Shown: positions 52,465 to 61,208 of the stretch, one piece after another
How positions within the stretch are numbered: position 1 is the stretch's first letter
Layout of the letters: every line of letters starts with the position of its first letter
Source of the DNA: Bifidobacterium tibiigranuli
GTDB taxonomy: Bacteria > Actinomycetota > Actinomycetes > Actinomycetales > Bifidobacteriaceae
Assembly (NCBI RefSeq): GCF_009371885.1
Contig: NZ_QLZA01000003.1
Coordinates: forward strand, 62,001 to 126,000
Reading direction: 5' to 3'
Length of the DNA: 64,000 nucleotides
Position numbers and translations under genes: made by a program
The notes under the pieces: generated by a model
What the model was told of the DNA's origin: nothing
The model's database searches: none
The model's input: the letters and a program-made list of their open reading frames with translations, nothing else

Positions 52465-54117
52465 GTGGCAAGAAACGATGCCGCGAAAGCTAGTGCCGGC
52501 GCGGAAGCCAAAACCGGGGCAAGCGGTCAGATCGCGGCGAAAAAACACAATTGGCTCAATATCATTCTTATCGCCGTGATCGCTGTTATCGTGATTGGTC
52601 TGCTGGCGTGGCTGGTCGTGATTCCGGCAGTGAATTCGCGTTCGAAATCGTCAATCGGCACGCAGCGCACGGCGAGCGTCGAACGTGGCTCGGTGACGGC
52701 TACGGTGTCGGCGCAGGGCAATGTCACGGCGCAGACGGTCGACAATCTGGCATTCGTCAACTCCGGCATCATCAGCGGACTCTCGGCCAAGGTCGGCGAC
52801 ACCGTCAAAGCAGGGCAAACGCTGGCGACGCAGACCTCGACCACCGCCACGACGGCGCTCGATTCGGCAAAAGCCGCAGTAAATCAGGCCAACTACCAGA
52901 TATCGTCAGCCAACGCCTCATTGACGTCAGCCAGCAACTCCTTGTCACAGGCGCAGGCGAATCAGGCCGCCGGCTGCCCGACGACGACAACGACCGTCAA
53001 CAGCACCGGCAGCTCGGGTTCCAACGGCAGCGGCTCCACCAGCGCAGCCCGCGCAAGCAGCGGTTCGAGTGCTGATTCCAGTTCCTCCGCGTCGAACTGC
53101 TCAGCCTCGACACTGGCCTCACAGGTGGCTTCCGCCCAAGCGCAGGTCTATTCGGCCCAGTCGCAGGTGGCCTCCGCCCAAGCCTCACTGACGACCGACC
53201 AATCGAATCTGTCAACAGCCCAGTCGGATGCCGACAATACGGCGATCGTCTCGCCCATCGATGGCATGGTGACAGCCGTCAACTATGCAGTAGGGCAAAA
53301 CGTCACCGGCTCGACCAACGCGGTCAGCTCCGGATCCTCGTCGGTTTCGGGTTCGGGATCATCTTCGGGCTCAGGCTCGGGCAATGGCTCCGGTTCTGCG
53401 TCGGCTTCGGGTTCCGGCGGCAGTAGCAGCGGCGGATCCGGCTCTGCTACGGCGAGCAGTTCTGGCTCGTCGTCATCCTCTTCGAGCTCCACCAGCTCCG
53501 GCAGCACGGTCATCACCGTGCAATCTAACAAAAATTTGGAAATCATCGGCAACTTCGCCGAGGCGGATGCCGCCAATATCAAGGCCGGCCAAGCGGCCAC
53601 GGTCACCTTCCCAGCCATCAGCGGGCAGACCGGAACCGGCAGCGTCGCAGCCATCTCGCCGACCGCCACGACTTCCAATTCCGTGACGACATATCCTGTC
53701 ACCATAACCTTGAGCGATTATCCGACCACGCTGAAGCTCGGCCAGACCGCCACCGCATCCATCACGACCAAATCGGCTTCCAATGTCCTCTATCTGCCCA
53801 GCAATGCGGTGATCATCGGCTCGGACACCTCGTCCGGCACAGTGCAACTCATCGGCTCCGACGGCAAGGCAACGACCCAGACGGTCGGAGTCGGTGTGCA
53901 GGGCGATTCGACGGTGGAAATCACCTCAGGCCTGAAATCCGGTGACAAGGTGCTGATTTCGACTGACACGGCGACTGGCGCGACCTCGGGCACCACAAGC
54001 GGCTACGGCAGCCGCAGCGGCTTGGGCAGCGGCGGCTACGGTGGCTTGGGCGGCAGCATGGGAGGCCTAGGCGGCGGCTCGATGGGCCGTAGCTCAGGCT
54101 TGGGAAGCCGGGGCTGA
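52465..54117 (+). CDS. MacA-like periplasmic adaptor (HlyD/RND adaptor family)
   Basis: A cytoplasmic N-terminus and one membrane helix (about residues 31-55) are followed by a biotinyl-lipoyl-like half (VSAQGNVTAQ, GIISGLSAKVGDTVKAGQTLA). A helical hairpin follows at about 125-258, then the second lipoyl half (IVSPIDGMVTAV) and beta-barrel. Two Ser/Gly inserts are striking: one in the turn of the hairpin (172-211, bracketed by Cys171 and Cys212) and a ~60-residue one at 288-348. The C-terminus (513-550) is Gly rich. The start is GTG 52465. The gene precedes the MacB-type ATPase and permease by 4 nt, forming a three-gene efflux operon. Confidence 0.88.
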   Translation: MARNDAAKASAGAEAKTGASGQIAAKKHNWLNIILIAVIAVIVIGLLAWLVVIPAVNSRSKSSIGTQRTASVERGSVTATVSAQGNVTAQTVDNLAFVNSGIISGLSAKVGDTVKAGQTLATQTSTTATTALDSAKAAVNQANYQISSANASLTSASNSLSQAQANQAAGCPTTTTTVNSTGSSGSNGSGSTSAARASSGSSADSSSSASNCSASTLASQVASAQAQVYSAQSQVASAQASLTTDQSNLSTAQSDADNTAIVSPIDGMVTAVNYAVGQNVTGSTNAVSSGSSSVSGSGSSSGSGSGNGSGSASASGSGGSSSGGSGSATASSSGSSSSSSSSTSSGSTVITVQSNKNLEIIGNFAEADAANIKAGQAATVTFPAISGQTGTGSVAAISPTATTSNSVTTYPVTITLSDYPTTLKLGQTATASITTKSASNVLYLPSNAVIIGSDTSSGTVQLIGSDGKATTQTVGVGVQGDSTVEITSGLKSGDKVLISTDTATGATSGTTSGYGSRSGLGSGGYGGLGGSMGGLGGGSMGRSSGLGSRG

Positions 54118-54121
54118 GCTG

Positions 54122-55240
54122 ATGCGCAATGCAAATGACAGCTCCGCCGATGCTCCGGTTGACAACGCGTCCACCGGCAACGTATCCACCGACGATGTGC
54201 TCGCCGGCGTTTCTGCGAGAATGCCTGGCGCATCCGAACAGCTTGATGCGAACGGCCAGTTGAGCGGCTCGCCGCGCGACTGGTCGGAAACCGAAGTGCT
54301 GCCGCCTGTCCAGTCGACGGCTCGGATGCCAGTGCAGGCAGCAATGCCGACAGTTCAGCTGGCCGGAGCCGCAGCTTCAACGAATGGCGGCCCGCAGACC
54401 CCCGTCATCGAGATTCACGATCTGCGTCGCACCTACGGCGAAGGCGAGTCGGTGGTGCAGGCCCTCGCCGGGGTCGATCTGCGCATGATGCCGGGCGAAT
54501 TCCTCGCCATCATGGGTGCCTCGGGTTCGGGCAAGTCGACCATGATGAACATTCTCGGACTGCTGGACGAGCCGGATGGCGGCAGCTACTACCTAGACGG
54601 CGACGACGTCTCGCATTTGCGCGGCCGCGATCTGGCGCTGATACGCAACCGCAAGATCGGCTTCGTCTTTCAGTCCTTCAACCTCATATCGACCATGACG
54701 GCCCTGGCCAACGTCGAGCTGCCCATGGCCTATGCCGGAGTCGCCCGCCGCGAGCGCCAGGAGCGGGCCGAACTGGCGCTTTCGATGGTCGGTCTGGCCG
54801 AGCGGGCCAAGCACTTCCCTTCGCAGCTTTCCGGCGGTCAGCAGCAGCGGGTGGCCGTGGCCAGGTCGCTGGTCAACGCGCCGGCTCTGATTCTGGCCGA
54901 CGAGCCGACCGGCAATCTCGATTCCAAAGCCACCTCGGACGTTCTTGATGTATTCGCCGAAATCAACGCCCAAGGCCGCACGGTGGTGCTCATCACGCAT
55001 GAGGATGACGTGGCCGCGCGCGCCAACAGGGTCGTCACTATGAAAGACGGCCGGCTTATCGCCGATAGTGCTGTTGCGACGACTGCGGCAATGACAACGC
55101 CATATGCAGCGGTCGATTCGCCGCTGGCTGCGACTTTGCAGAGCTACGCAGACCCGAATTTGGCCGCTTTGGCAGGCGGGGATGGCGGGGCGATTGCGGG
55201 CAGCAACGCAGGCGACCTCGCGCAAACGGAGGTGATCTGA
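54122..55240 (+). CDS. MacB-type ABC transporter ATPase
   Basis: The ATPase domain starts near residue 97 after a polar disordered N-terminus. Walker [12 protein letters not shown], signature [16 protein letters not shown], Walker [15 protein letters not shown] and the switch His in [10 protein letters not shown] are intact. The ~40-residue C-terminal tail is Ala rich. The stop codon shares one base with the permease start (TGATG), so the two subunits are translationally coupled. Confidence 0.92.
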   Translation: MRNANDSSADAPVDNASTGNVSTDDVLAGVSARMPGASEQLDANGQLSGSPRDWSETEVLPPVQSTARMPVQAAMPTVQLAGAAASTNGGPQTPVIEIHDLRRTYGEGESVVQALAGVDLRMMPGEFLAIMGASGSGKSTMMNILGLLDEPDGGSYYLDGDDVSHLRGRDLALIRNRKIGFVFQSFNLISTMTALANVELPMAYAGVARRERQERAELALSMVGLAERAKHFPSQLSGGQQQRVAVARSLVNAPALILADEPTGNLDSKATSDVLDVFAEINAQGRTVVLITHEDDVAARANRVVTMKDGRLIADSAVATTAAMTTPYAAVDSPLAATLQSYADPNLAALAGGDGGAIAGSNAGDLAQTEVI

Positions 55241-56466
55241 TGGGCTTGGGCGAGATCTTCTCCTCGGCGTTCCGTTCGATCGCCTCGAACCTGACCCGCG
55301 CGGCGCTGACCTTGCTGGGTGTCCTCATCGGCGTTGGTTCGGTCATTCTGCTGGTCGGCGTCGGCTCCGGAGCCTCGGCCTCGGTGACCTCCCGCATCGA
55401 AGGGCTGGGCACCAATATCATTACCGTGTCGAGCGGCATGAGCCGATACGGGAATGCCGGCGGAGGCTCTGGCTCAGGATCAACCAGCGCGCAGAGCCTG
55501 ACTATGGCCTCCGCGAACGCCTTGCAGAAGTCGGATGCCGCGCCTGATGTGGCGCAGGTCGTGCCGCAGGTTTCGACCTCGACTACGGTGGCCTACGGCT
55601 CGCAGTCCACTTCGACGCAGGTACTCGGCGTGACCCCGAACTACTTCACGGTGACCGACACCAAGCTGGCCCAGGGCACGGCCTTCCAGACCATCGACAA
55701 TACGCTGGCCCGCAATACGGCCGTCATCGGCGCCGACTTGGCGCAGACCCTGTTCGGCTCCGGCGATAACGCGGTCGGCAAGACCATAACCGTCGATTCC
55801 ACGCCGTTCACCGTCTACGGCGTCATGGCCGAAAAGGACACGACCGGCGGCTCCTCGGTCAACGAGGATGTCATCGTGCCCATCGCCCGGGCCCAGCGTT
55901 CGCTGACCGGCTATGGCAATCTCTCCTCGCTCACCCTGCAAGCCAAATCGACGCAGGCCGTGAACAATGCGGCGGCCGAGGCGACCGATATCATCGCCGG
56001 CCAGATGGGCATCCAGCCGGCCAACGCGACCTTCACCGTGACCACCCAGTCCGAACTGCTCTCGACCACCTCGTCGGTGACCTCGTCACTGACCACCATG
56101 CTGGCGGCGATTGCGGCCATATCGCTTGTCGTCGGCGGCATCGGCGTGACCAACATCATGCTCGTGACGGTTTCGGAGCGCACCCGGGAAATCGGCATCC
56201 GCAAGGCGCTCGGAGCGCCCCGATGGGTGATCTCCCTGCAGTTCGTCATCGAGGCGACGATTCTGTCGACCGTCGGTGGGCTTCTAGGCGTTGGCACAGC
56301 TTTCGCCTTGTCGTCCATGACCATTGCAGGCATCAAACCCGTCATCACGCTCGGCTCGGTGGTGCTGGCCTTCGGCGTCAGCGTGGCCATCGGCATCATC
56401 TTCGGCGGCTACCCGGCCATCCGAGCCTCGTCGCTGAAACCGGTCGAGGCGCTGCGGCATGAGTAG
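55240..56466 (+). CDS. MacB-type ABC permease
   Basis: 408 residues with the MacB topology: helix 1 at about 18-42, a ~230-residue extracytoplasmic domain ([14 protein letters not shown] at its start), then three helices near 283-400. [17 protein letters not shown] (read as [17 protein letters not shown]) is the typical cytoplasmic loop. With the adaptor and ATPase it forms an actinobacterial MacAB-like exporter, probably for an antimicrobial or envelope compound. Substrate not readable. Confidence 0.92.
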   Translation: MGLGEIFSSAFRSIASNLTRAALTLLGVLIGVGSVILLVGVGSGASASVTSRIEGLGTNIITVSSGMSRYGNAGGGSGSGSTSAQSLTMASANALQKSDAAPDVAQVVPQVSTSTTVAYGSQSTSTQVLGVTPNYFTVTDTKLAQGTAFQTIDNTLARNTAVIGADLAQTLFGSGDNAVGKTITVDSTPFTVYGVMAEKDTTGGSSVNEDVIVPIARAQRSLTGYGNLSSLTLQAKSTQAVNNAAAEATDIIAGQMGIQPANATFTVTTQSELLSTTSSVTSSLTTMLAAIAAISLVVGGIGVTNIMLVTVSERTREIGIRKALGAPRWVISLQFVIEATILSTVGGLLGVGTAFALSSMTIAGIKPVITLGSVVLAFGVSVAIGIIFGGYPAIRASSLKPVEALRHE

Positions 56467-56576
56467 CGCGGCGTAGGAGCAGGACCGTAAAGGGACGACG
56501 TCAACGACGCCGCATAGGCCGGCCAACACAGCATGTACCAACATAATTATCATCTACCAAGAAAGCAAACAAGATC

Positions 56577-57371
56577 ATGACCAATCCGAATCCGCAGCCT
56601 CAGAGCGGCAACAACATCCAGCCGAATCAAGGTAAGCCCCAGTATCAGCAACCACAACAGAGTTTGCCGCAGCAGCCGCAGCCTCAACCCCAGCAAGGCC
56701 AAGCCCGAGGGCCATATATCCAGCAGCCCAATCAGCCCCAGCCTAATCAGCCTCAGCCGCAGCCCATCCAGTCGCAGCCGAGACCGGCTTACAATCCCAA
56801 CACGGCGCGAATTCTTTCCACGCCGCCCAGCTCCGCCGCTTCGGTTGCTGTCGCACGCGAAAACGGCCCCAAGATCAACACGGTGACCTGGATACTGATT
56901 GTCGTCGTCGCAGCGCTGATATTCGGCGCCGGCGGCTTCTTCCTCGGCCGGAGCACGGCACCGGCCTCCCCCGCGTCATCGTACAGCCGCTACGGCATGA
57001 GAAACCGGAACGGCGGCACCGGTTCAGGCTCAGGCAGCGGCGGCATGATGGGCGGCTTCGGTGCGCGCGGCACGGTGACAAAGGTCGACGGCGACACCAT
57101 CACCATCAAGGAGGCAGACGGCACGACGGTAACCGTTCAAGGTTCCTCCTCGACGCCGGTCACGGTGACCTCGAAGGGCAAGATCAGCGACCTCAAGTCC
57201 GGCGACACCGTGACCGTCATCGGGCAGAACGACAACGGCACCATCAGCTCGCCCCAATCCATCATGGAAGGCCAGATCGGCCTCGGCGGCATGCGCGGCA
57301 GCTTCAGCGGCGGCAATGGTGGCAGTGCCAGCAACGGCAACGGCTCGAATTCCGGTTCCAGCAACAACTGA
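56577..57371 (+). CDS. Pro/Gln-rich single-pass membrane protein with a DUF5666-like domain
   Basis: Residues 1-75 are Pro/Gln/Asn repeats, a cytoplasmic disordered region. A transmembrane helix lies at about 102-124. The exterior domain (about 163-232) has repeated beta strands of the form TVTKVDGDTITIKEADGTTVTV and GDTVTVIG, resembling DUF5666/OB-like domains, and the C-terminus is Gly/Ser/Asn rich. It follows the MacAB-like operon after 110 bp and may be a surface partner. Its last ~10 codons and 3' flank are duplicated near 60745. The role is unknown. Confidence 0.7.
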   Translation: MTNPNPQPQSGNNIQPNQGKPQYQQPQQSLPQQPQPQPQQGQARGPYIQQPNQPQPNQPQPQPIQSQPRPAYNPNTARILSTPPSSAASVAVARENGPKINTVTWILIVVVAALIFGAGGFFLGRSTAPASPASSYSRYGMRNRNGGTGSGSGSGGMMGGFGARGTVTKVDGDTITIKEADGTTVTVQGSSSTPVTVTSKGKISDLKSGDTVTVIGQNDNGTISSPQSIMEGQIGLGGMRGSFSGGNGGSASNGNGSNSGSSNN

Positions 57372-57407
57372 CGCAGACGAACAGGCATAAATAAGAGGCG
57401 CATGGAA

Positions 57408-57810
57408 ATCTATTAAGCAGATTTCCATGCGCAAGTGCCCGAACAGGGCTTCATGGAGCTTCGACGCATAGTTCGGATTGGCGGAATTCCAATGATTGCA
57501 CGATTGCGCACCCGCCGCATACTTCATGCATGTGCTTAATAGACGAAAAAAGTGCTTAATAAGCGTCTGCAACGCGATTTGCCCGATCTGCCCGATCTGC
57601 CCGCTCGGGTAAGCGTCCACATAAGCCACCGGCAAACAACATCATCGGTTACCCATCAATTAAGCACTTTTTTCGTCTATTAAGCACTTCTCAAAGTAGC
57701 CAACAAATTTGGCCGCTGCATTTTGGCGGAATTCCAAGGTTCCTGCCAGCTAACATATGAGTGTTTTCTCGTGCCTGACCATCTCGTTCACTCAAATCTG
57801 CTTAATAGAT
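57408..57810. repeat. Composite palindromic element G with terminal inverted repeats
   Basis: A ~403-bp non-coding element. The terminal inverted repeats ATCTATTAAGCAGATTT (57408-57424) and its exact complement (57794-57810) are 17 bp. Inside, a second perfect 29-bp inverted repeat (57532-57560 and 57659-57687) contains four more GTGCTTAAT units. A separate 14-bp hairpin (arms 57398-57411 and 57419-57432) has ATTAAGC as its loop and straddles the left end. A conserved core GCATTTTGGCGGAATTCCAA and GAGTGTTTTCTC lie to the right. No reading frame spans it. Confidence 0.85.
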
Positions 57811-58010
57811 GTTCAAGCAGCAGCCAAATGTGTCTTAACCAAACTGAAATGGCATCAATTACGGGTCTACAGGTCTCCGCTCCCCCACAGGCACGATTCC
57901 CGCAACATTTCAAATTCGATGACACCGGCTGATGCATGCCGCAATACCAATACCCGTTCCTACTTTGCCCAACGTTGTCGCGCAGCCCGATTCGTCCACG
58001 ACTGCACCGC
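57811..58010. other. Intergenic region downstream of element G
   Basis: Similarity to the copy near 61209 ends after CAGCAGC at about 57826. The remaining ~180 bp up to the SMR stop show nothing recognisable. Confidence 0.4.
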
Positions 58011-58328
58011 TCAGCTGACGCGCGTGAAGTTCAATCCGATGGTACCAACCAAAATCAGCGCGATGAAGATGATTTTCATGCAATCCAGCCGCTCATGAAA
58101 CGCAAGCACGCCGATGACCTCGATGGCGGTGATGCCCAGCCCTGACCAGATGGCGTAGGCCACGCCGATGTCGATGCGCTTCAATGCCAGCGAGAGGAAC
58201 ACCAGACTCAGCCCGTACGCGGACAGCATCACGGCCGTGTTGACGCTGAGCAGGTGCTGCGAGCCTTTCAACGTCGTGGTTCCGAGCACTTCGCAACCAA
58301 TTGCGAGCAAGAGGTAGAGCCAGCTCAT
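58011..58328 (-). CDS. Small multidrug resistance (SMR) transporter
   Basis: A 105-residue, four-helix proton antiporter of the EmrE/SugE type. The essential membrane Glu is residue 13 in CEVLGTTTLK, and AYAIWSGLG and GVLAFHERLD follow in the expected order. The frame is open upstream, but ATG 58328 overlaps the marR stop by 4 nt and gives the family length. It is cotranscribed with the MarR-type gene, which probably regulates it. Confidence 0.92.
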   Translation of the reverse strand: MSWLYLLLAIGCEVLGTTTLKGSQHLLSVNTAVMLSAYGLSLVFLSLALKRIDIGVAYAIWSGLGITAIEVIGVLAFHERLDCMKIIFIALILVGTIGLNFTRVS

Positions 58329-58798
58329 TGGGTCTGCTCTGCGATTTGGTTGATAGCATGTCCCTCGATTTGTCCGGTGATATGCTCGGCGACCATGCCG
58401 AGCAGGCATTCCGCATCGGCGCGCTGCGCATCCGTAAGCTGGCCGAGAACGCTATCCGCAAGCTCGCCATACATCGCATTGTCCCCCTGAATCAGCTGCG
58501 CGCCCTTGTCGGTGAGCCGCAGGAGGACGACGCGCCGATCCGTTTGCGAGCGGGATGTCGAAACCAGCCCAGCCTTTTTGAGTCGTTCGACCATCACCGT
58601 GACGGAAGGTTTCGTCAGGTGCAGCGCGGCTGCTACATCGCCCATCTTCGATTCGCCCATCTGGCTGATGACGGTCAGATAGTAGTAGTCGTTCACGCTG
58701 AAACGCCGCCGCTCCTCATCTGAAAACAAGCGGTTGATATGGTCGATCGACTGCTTCCAGAAATAGTTCGCGATGGTCGCGATGCTGTCTTCAATCAC
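58325..58798 (-). CDS. MarR family transcriptional regulator
   Basis: 157 residues with the winged helix: SQMGESKMGDVAAALHLTKPSVTVMVERLKKAGLV as the recognition region and STSRSQTDRRVVLLRLTDKG as the wing. It probably represses its own operon with the SMR pump and responds to a toxic lipophilic ligand. A palindrome ATCTAATTAGAT lies 17 bp upstream of the start codon. The stop overlaps the SMR start. Confidence 0.92.
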   Translation of the reverse strand: MIEDSIATIANYFWKQSIDHINRLFSDEERRRFSVNDYYYLTVISQMGESKMGDVAAALHLTKPSVTVMVERLKKAGLVSTSRSQTDRRVVLLRLTDKGAQLIQGDNAMYGELADSVLGQLTDAQRADAECLLGMVAEHITGQIEGHAINQIAEQTQ

Positions 58799-58814
58799 AC
58801 TTACGGTTTATCAC

Positions 58815-58826
58815 ATCTAATTAGAT
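58815..58826. promoter_or_regulatory. Candidate MarR operator
   Basis: The perfect 12-bp palindrome ATCTAATTAGAT sits in an AT-rich stretch directly upstream of the marR start; TTAGAC and TGATAA nearby could be the promoter boxes. The position suggests autorepression. Confidence 0.65.
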
Positions 58827-58900
58827 TTGTCTAACTAAATTATTTTCTGATCTCGCAATACACACGCCGCTAGAAATTCGCAGACGCCCCTTCCCCGCAA

Positions 58901-59212
58901 TCACTTGCCCTCGGCTATGTTGCGGAGCATGTTCATGTGCCCGTCAAAGGCTCGGCGGCCTTGCTTGGTGAGCGATATCCATGACACCTGATGGTTGCTG
59001 TTCTCACTTTTGACTTTGCTTGCGGTTACGTACTGCCGATCGGCGAGCGCCTTGACGTGTTTGGAGCAGACAGCGTCGCTGACGCCGAGCGTGTCTCTGA
59101 GCGTGCTGAATTTCAGCGCAGTCGTCTGAGCCAGCAGACCGCAGATGCGCATTCTGGTGGGTTCATGGATAAGCTCATCGAATTTGGCTGGAACTTTCGT
59201 CGTATCGGCCAT
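58901..59212 (-). CDS. Winged-helix transcriptional regulator
   Basis: About 103 residues. The HTH reads FDELIHEPTRMRICGLLAQTTALKFSTLRDTLGVSDAVCSKHVKALADRQYV, resembling the small winged-helix regulators (HTH_27/ArsR-like) that accompany membrane proteins in actinobacteria. No metal-binding Cys pair of ArsR sensors is seen. The frame is open to 59266, but ATG 59212 lies 4 nt after the upstream stop codon and starts MADTTKVPAKF. It is the second gene of a two-gene operon and probably controls the paired inverted repeats upstream. Confidence 0.8.
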   Translation of the reverse strand: MADTTKVPAKFDELIHEPTRMRICGLLAQTTALKFSTLRDTLGVSDAVCSKHVKALADRQYVTASKVKSENSNHQVSWISLTKQGRRAFDGHMNMLRNIAEGK

Positions 59213-59216
59213 CGGC

Positions 59217-59693
59217 TCACTCGCCTGCTTCGATGGCACGGCGTTGCTCGCGGCCATACAGCACAAGCAACGCCGCAGCTAGCATTTCGAACAGCAGAGC
59301 GATGCCGCAGAAGACCGCCCAATGCAGCGACGTGAACAGCGCGACAGCTACGCCTCCCAGGAGCCCCACAAGTAAACTTACGCTGCTGAGCACGTAGAGG
59401 ACGCCAGCTTTTCTGGTTCTGGGATGGACTATGCCTACGCCCGAACGAATCGAATACCAGATGGATATGCCGATAAAAATGATACATACCGTCATCATCG
59501 GTATAAGCAGGGCAAGATTGTTCTCTCGAATCATGAAACCCGACATCACCGCAAAGGCGAACATCACGAACCCGCTCAGCAAGGCGTACCAGGTAGACAC
59601 GGTTGCCTTGCCGCTGAGGGCCCGCCGGTCGACAGCGAGAGAGTCGAGGAGCTCTTTGGCCTGCGTTGCAGACGGCTCATTGCTGTTATCCAT
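59217..59693 (-). CDS. Small membrane protein of a regulator-membrane protein pair
   Basis: About 158 residues: a polar N-terminal ~30, then four hydrophobic helices at about 33-57, 63-82, 96-120 and 125-145, and a short basic/acidic tail (YGREQRRAIEAGE). I do not recognise a named family. ATG 59693 (MDNSNEPSATQ) is preferred over one 30 nt upstream. The gene is followed by the winged-helix regulator, an arrangement common for stress-responsive membrane proteins. Two palindromic sites lie in its promoter. Confidence 0.7.
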   Translation of the reverse strand: MDNSNEPSATQAKELLDSLAVDRRALSGKATVSTWYALLSGFVMFAFAVMSGFMIRENNLALLIPMMTVCIIFIGISIWYSIRSGVGIVHPRTRKAGVLYVLSSVSLLVGLLGGVAVALFTSLHWAVFCGIALLFEMLAAALLVLYGREQRRAIEAGE

Positions 59694-59741
59694 GATGAGT
59701 TCCTTTACTGCCGTGCCTCGCAAGGGAGTTCGAGACTTTTA

Positions 59742-59783
59742 CTTTCCGATAAGGAAAGCATAATACTTTCCGTTGGGGAAAGT
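59742..59783. promoter_or_regulatory. Two palindromic operators overlapping the promoter of the membrane protein-regulator operon
   Basis: CTTTCCGATAAGGAAAG (59742-59758) and ACTTTCCGTTGGGGAAAGT (59765-59783) share CTTTCC/GGAAAG arms; their centres are about 24 bp apart. On the minus strand TTGACT and TATGCT with 18-bp spacing overlap them. The downstream winged-helix protein is the likely binder. Confidence 0.7.
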
Positions 59784-59889
59784 CAAGTAGGAGGTCACAG
59801 CGCACTGCGGCACATCTACAATTGAGGCAATAAGCGGTTTGAGAGCTATCGATAAGGCATAGCGCACAGTCGGACTCGGAGACACCATA

Positions 59890-60521
59890 ATGAACGATTA
59901 CACGGATTTCCCCGCTCTCCTCGAAGAGAGATATTCCGAAAAAATCAGCTTCACGCTGATACGGGACGACGCCGAGGAATTTTACGAGTCTCATCCGCTG
60001 GAAGAATGCTATGCCATGGGATTGGCGCTTTACGAATCCGGCAATTATCAAGTTCAAGAGGCGGCGTGTATATGTTGGGATATTGCGCAGCCGAGAACGA
60101 CGATGCGCTGCTCTTCCTCAGAGACACAGTGAGCCAGCATGATAATTGGCGAATCCAAGAGGTGCTGGCAAAGGCATTCGACAGCTACTGCCGGCTGACC
60201 GGCTACGAACAGGCGCTGCCGGTTATCGAAAACTGGCTCGATAGCGATTGCGCGAACACGCGCAGGGCCGTTTCGGAAGGGTTGAGAATATGGACGAGCC
60301 GCCCATATTTCAAGGAGAATCCGCAAGTAGCCATACGCTTACTATCCGCCCACAAGGAAGACAGCAGCTTGTATATGCGCAAATCCGTCGGGAACGCGTT
60401 ACGGGATATCAGCAAAAAGCATCCAGAGCTCATCGCAGGGGAACTCAGGCAATGGGAGCTATCCTCAAGCGAGATCAGGCAGGTGCATACATTGGCAGGC
60501 AAGTTCACCAACAATCGATAA
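59890..60521 (+). pseudogene. HEAT-repeat (AlkD/DNA alkylation repair-like) gene with one frameshift
   Basis: The first frame from ATG 59890 encodes MNDYTDFPALLEERY and HPLEECYAMGLALYESGNYQVQEAA. The continuation VYMLGYCAAENDDALLFLRDTVSQ and the rest to 60521 (IQEVLAKAFDSYC, LPVIENWLDSDCANTRRAVSEGLRIW, YMRKSVGNALRDISKKHPELI) is in the next frame. A single missing base near 60062-60071 (GCGGCGTG) explains the break. Restored, the ~210-residue protein is an all-helical HEAT-like fold of the type seen in AlkD-related proteins. No catalytic Asp/Trp pair could be assigned with confidence. Confidence 0.65.
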
Positions 60522-60611
60522 CACGCTTCGGGCAGTCGTTGCGAATATTCTTAGGTGATGCAGACGCTGTGAAAATCGGCAAAATACGCGCCTTCTCTGC
60601 ATCACACACCC

Positions 60612-60797
60612 CTAGCTCTCGACAGAATCGGCAAGGTCAGTGGAGCCGATGCGGTTGCGCATGGCGGCAAGCATGAGGCCGATGGCGATGCACAGCACAC
60701 AGACGATGGCAGCGAACGTCACGAAGGCGGCTGCACTAGCAGCGGCAGCAGCTCGAATTCCGGTTCCCGCAACTGATGCAGGCGAACAAGTACACAC
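60612..60797 (-). pseudogene. Possible remnant of a membrane-protein gene
   Basis: A 61-codon frame encodes one strong transmembrane helix (AAFVTFAAIVCVLCIAIGLM) followed by a plausible polar C-terminus ending ADSVES. Its 5' part, from about 60745, coincides with the duplicated segment related to 57.34 kb. The helix-coding part is therefore probably the tail of a different gene, truncated at that junction. No ribosome-binding site is seen. Confidence 0.35.
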
Positions 60798-60812
60798 TAG
60801 AGACGCGTAGAC

Positions 60813-61208
60813 AATTCATTAGGTTGATTTCCATGTGCAGCTGTCTGAGTGGGCGACCACGAAGCTTCATCGCGCATTTAGGATCGGCGAAATATCAACG
60901 ATTACGAGACAGCATGCACGTCACACATGCGTCGCATACTTTCGTGTCTGCCTAATGAACGAAAAAAGCACCTAATGAATGGCTGTAGCGCTACGGTCGG
61001 ATGGCACAGGTTCCATACGCTCCCACGGCACATCAGCATCGTCGTTTACTCATTCATTAGGTGTTTTTTCGTTCATTAGGCACTTCGTCAAGTAGCCGAT
61101 GAATTCAGCACACGGCATTTTGGCGAAATTCCAACGTTTCTGGGAGCTACCGTGTGAGTGTTTTCTCACGTAAGACCGCCCTATTCACTCAAATCAACCT
61201 AATGAATT
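60813..61208. repeat. Composite palindromic element H, diverged copy of element G
   Basis: A ~396-bp element with 18-bp perfect terminal inverted repeats (AATTCATTAGGTTGATTT at 60813-60830, complement at 61191-61208). An inner inverted repeat (60949-60981 with 61051-61082) carries four CCTAATGAA-type units. The core GCATTTTGGCGAAATTCCAA and GAGTGTTTTCTC is shared with element G. Every CTTAATAGA unit of G reads CCTAATGAA here. The flanks on both sides are also related to those of G. Confidence 0.85.

Noticed and set aside
57408..61208. Ordinary insertion sequence or MITE
   Set aside because: Terminal inverted repeats exist, but no target-site duplication or transposase was found. Homology between the two copies continues beyond the repeat ends on both sides.
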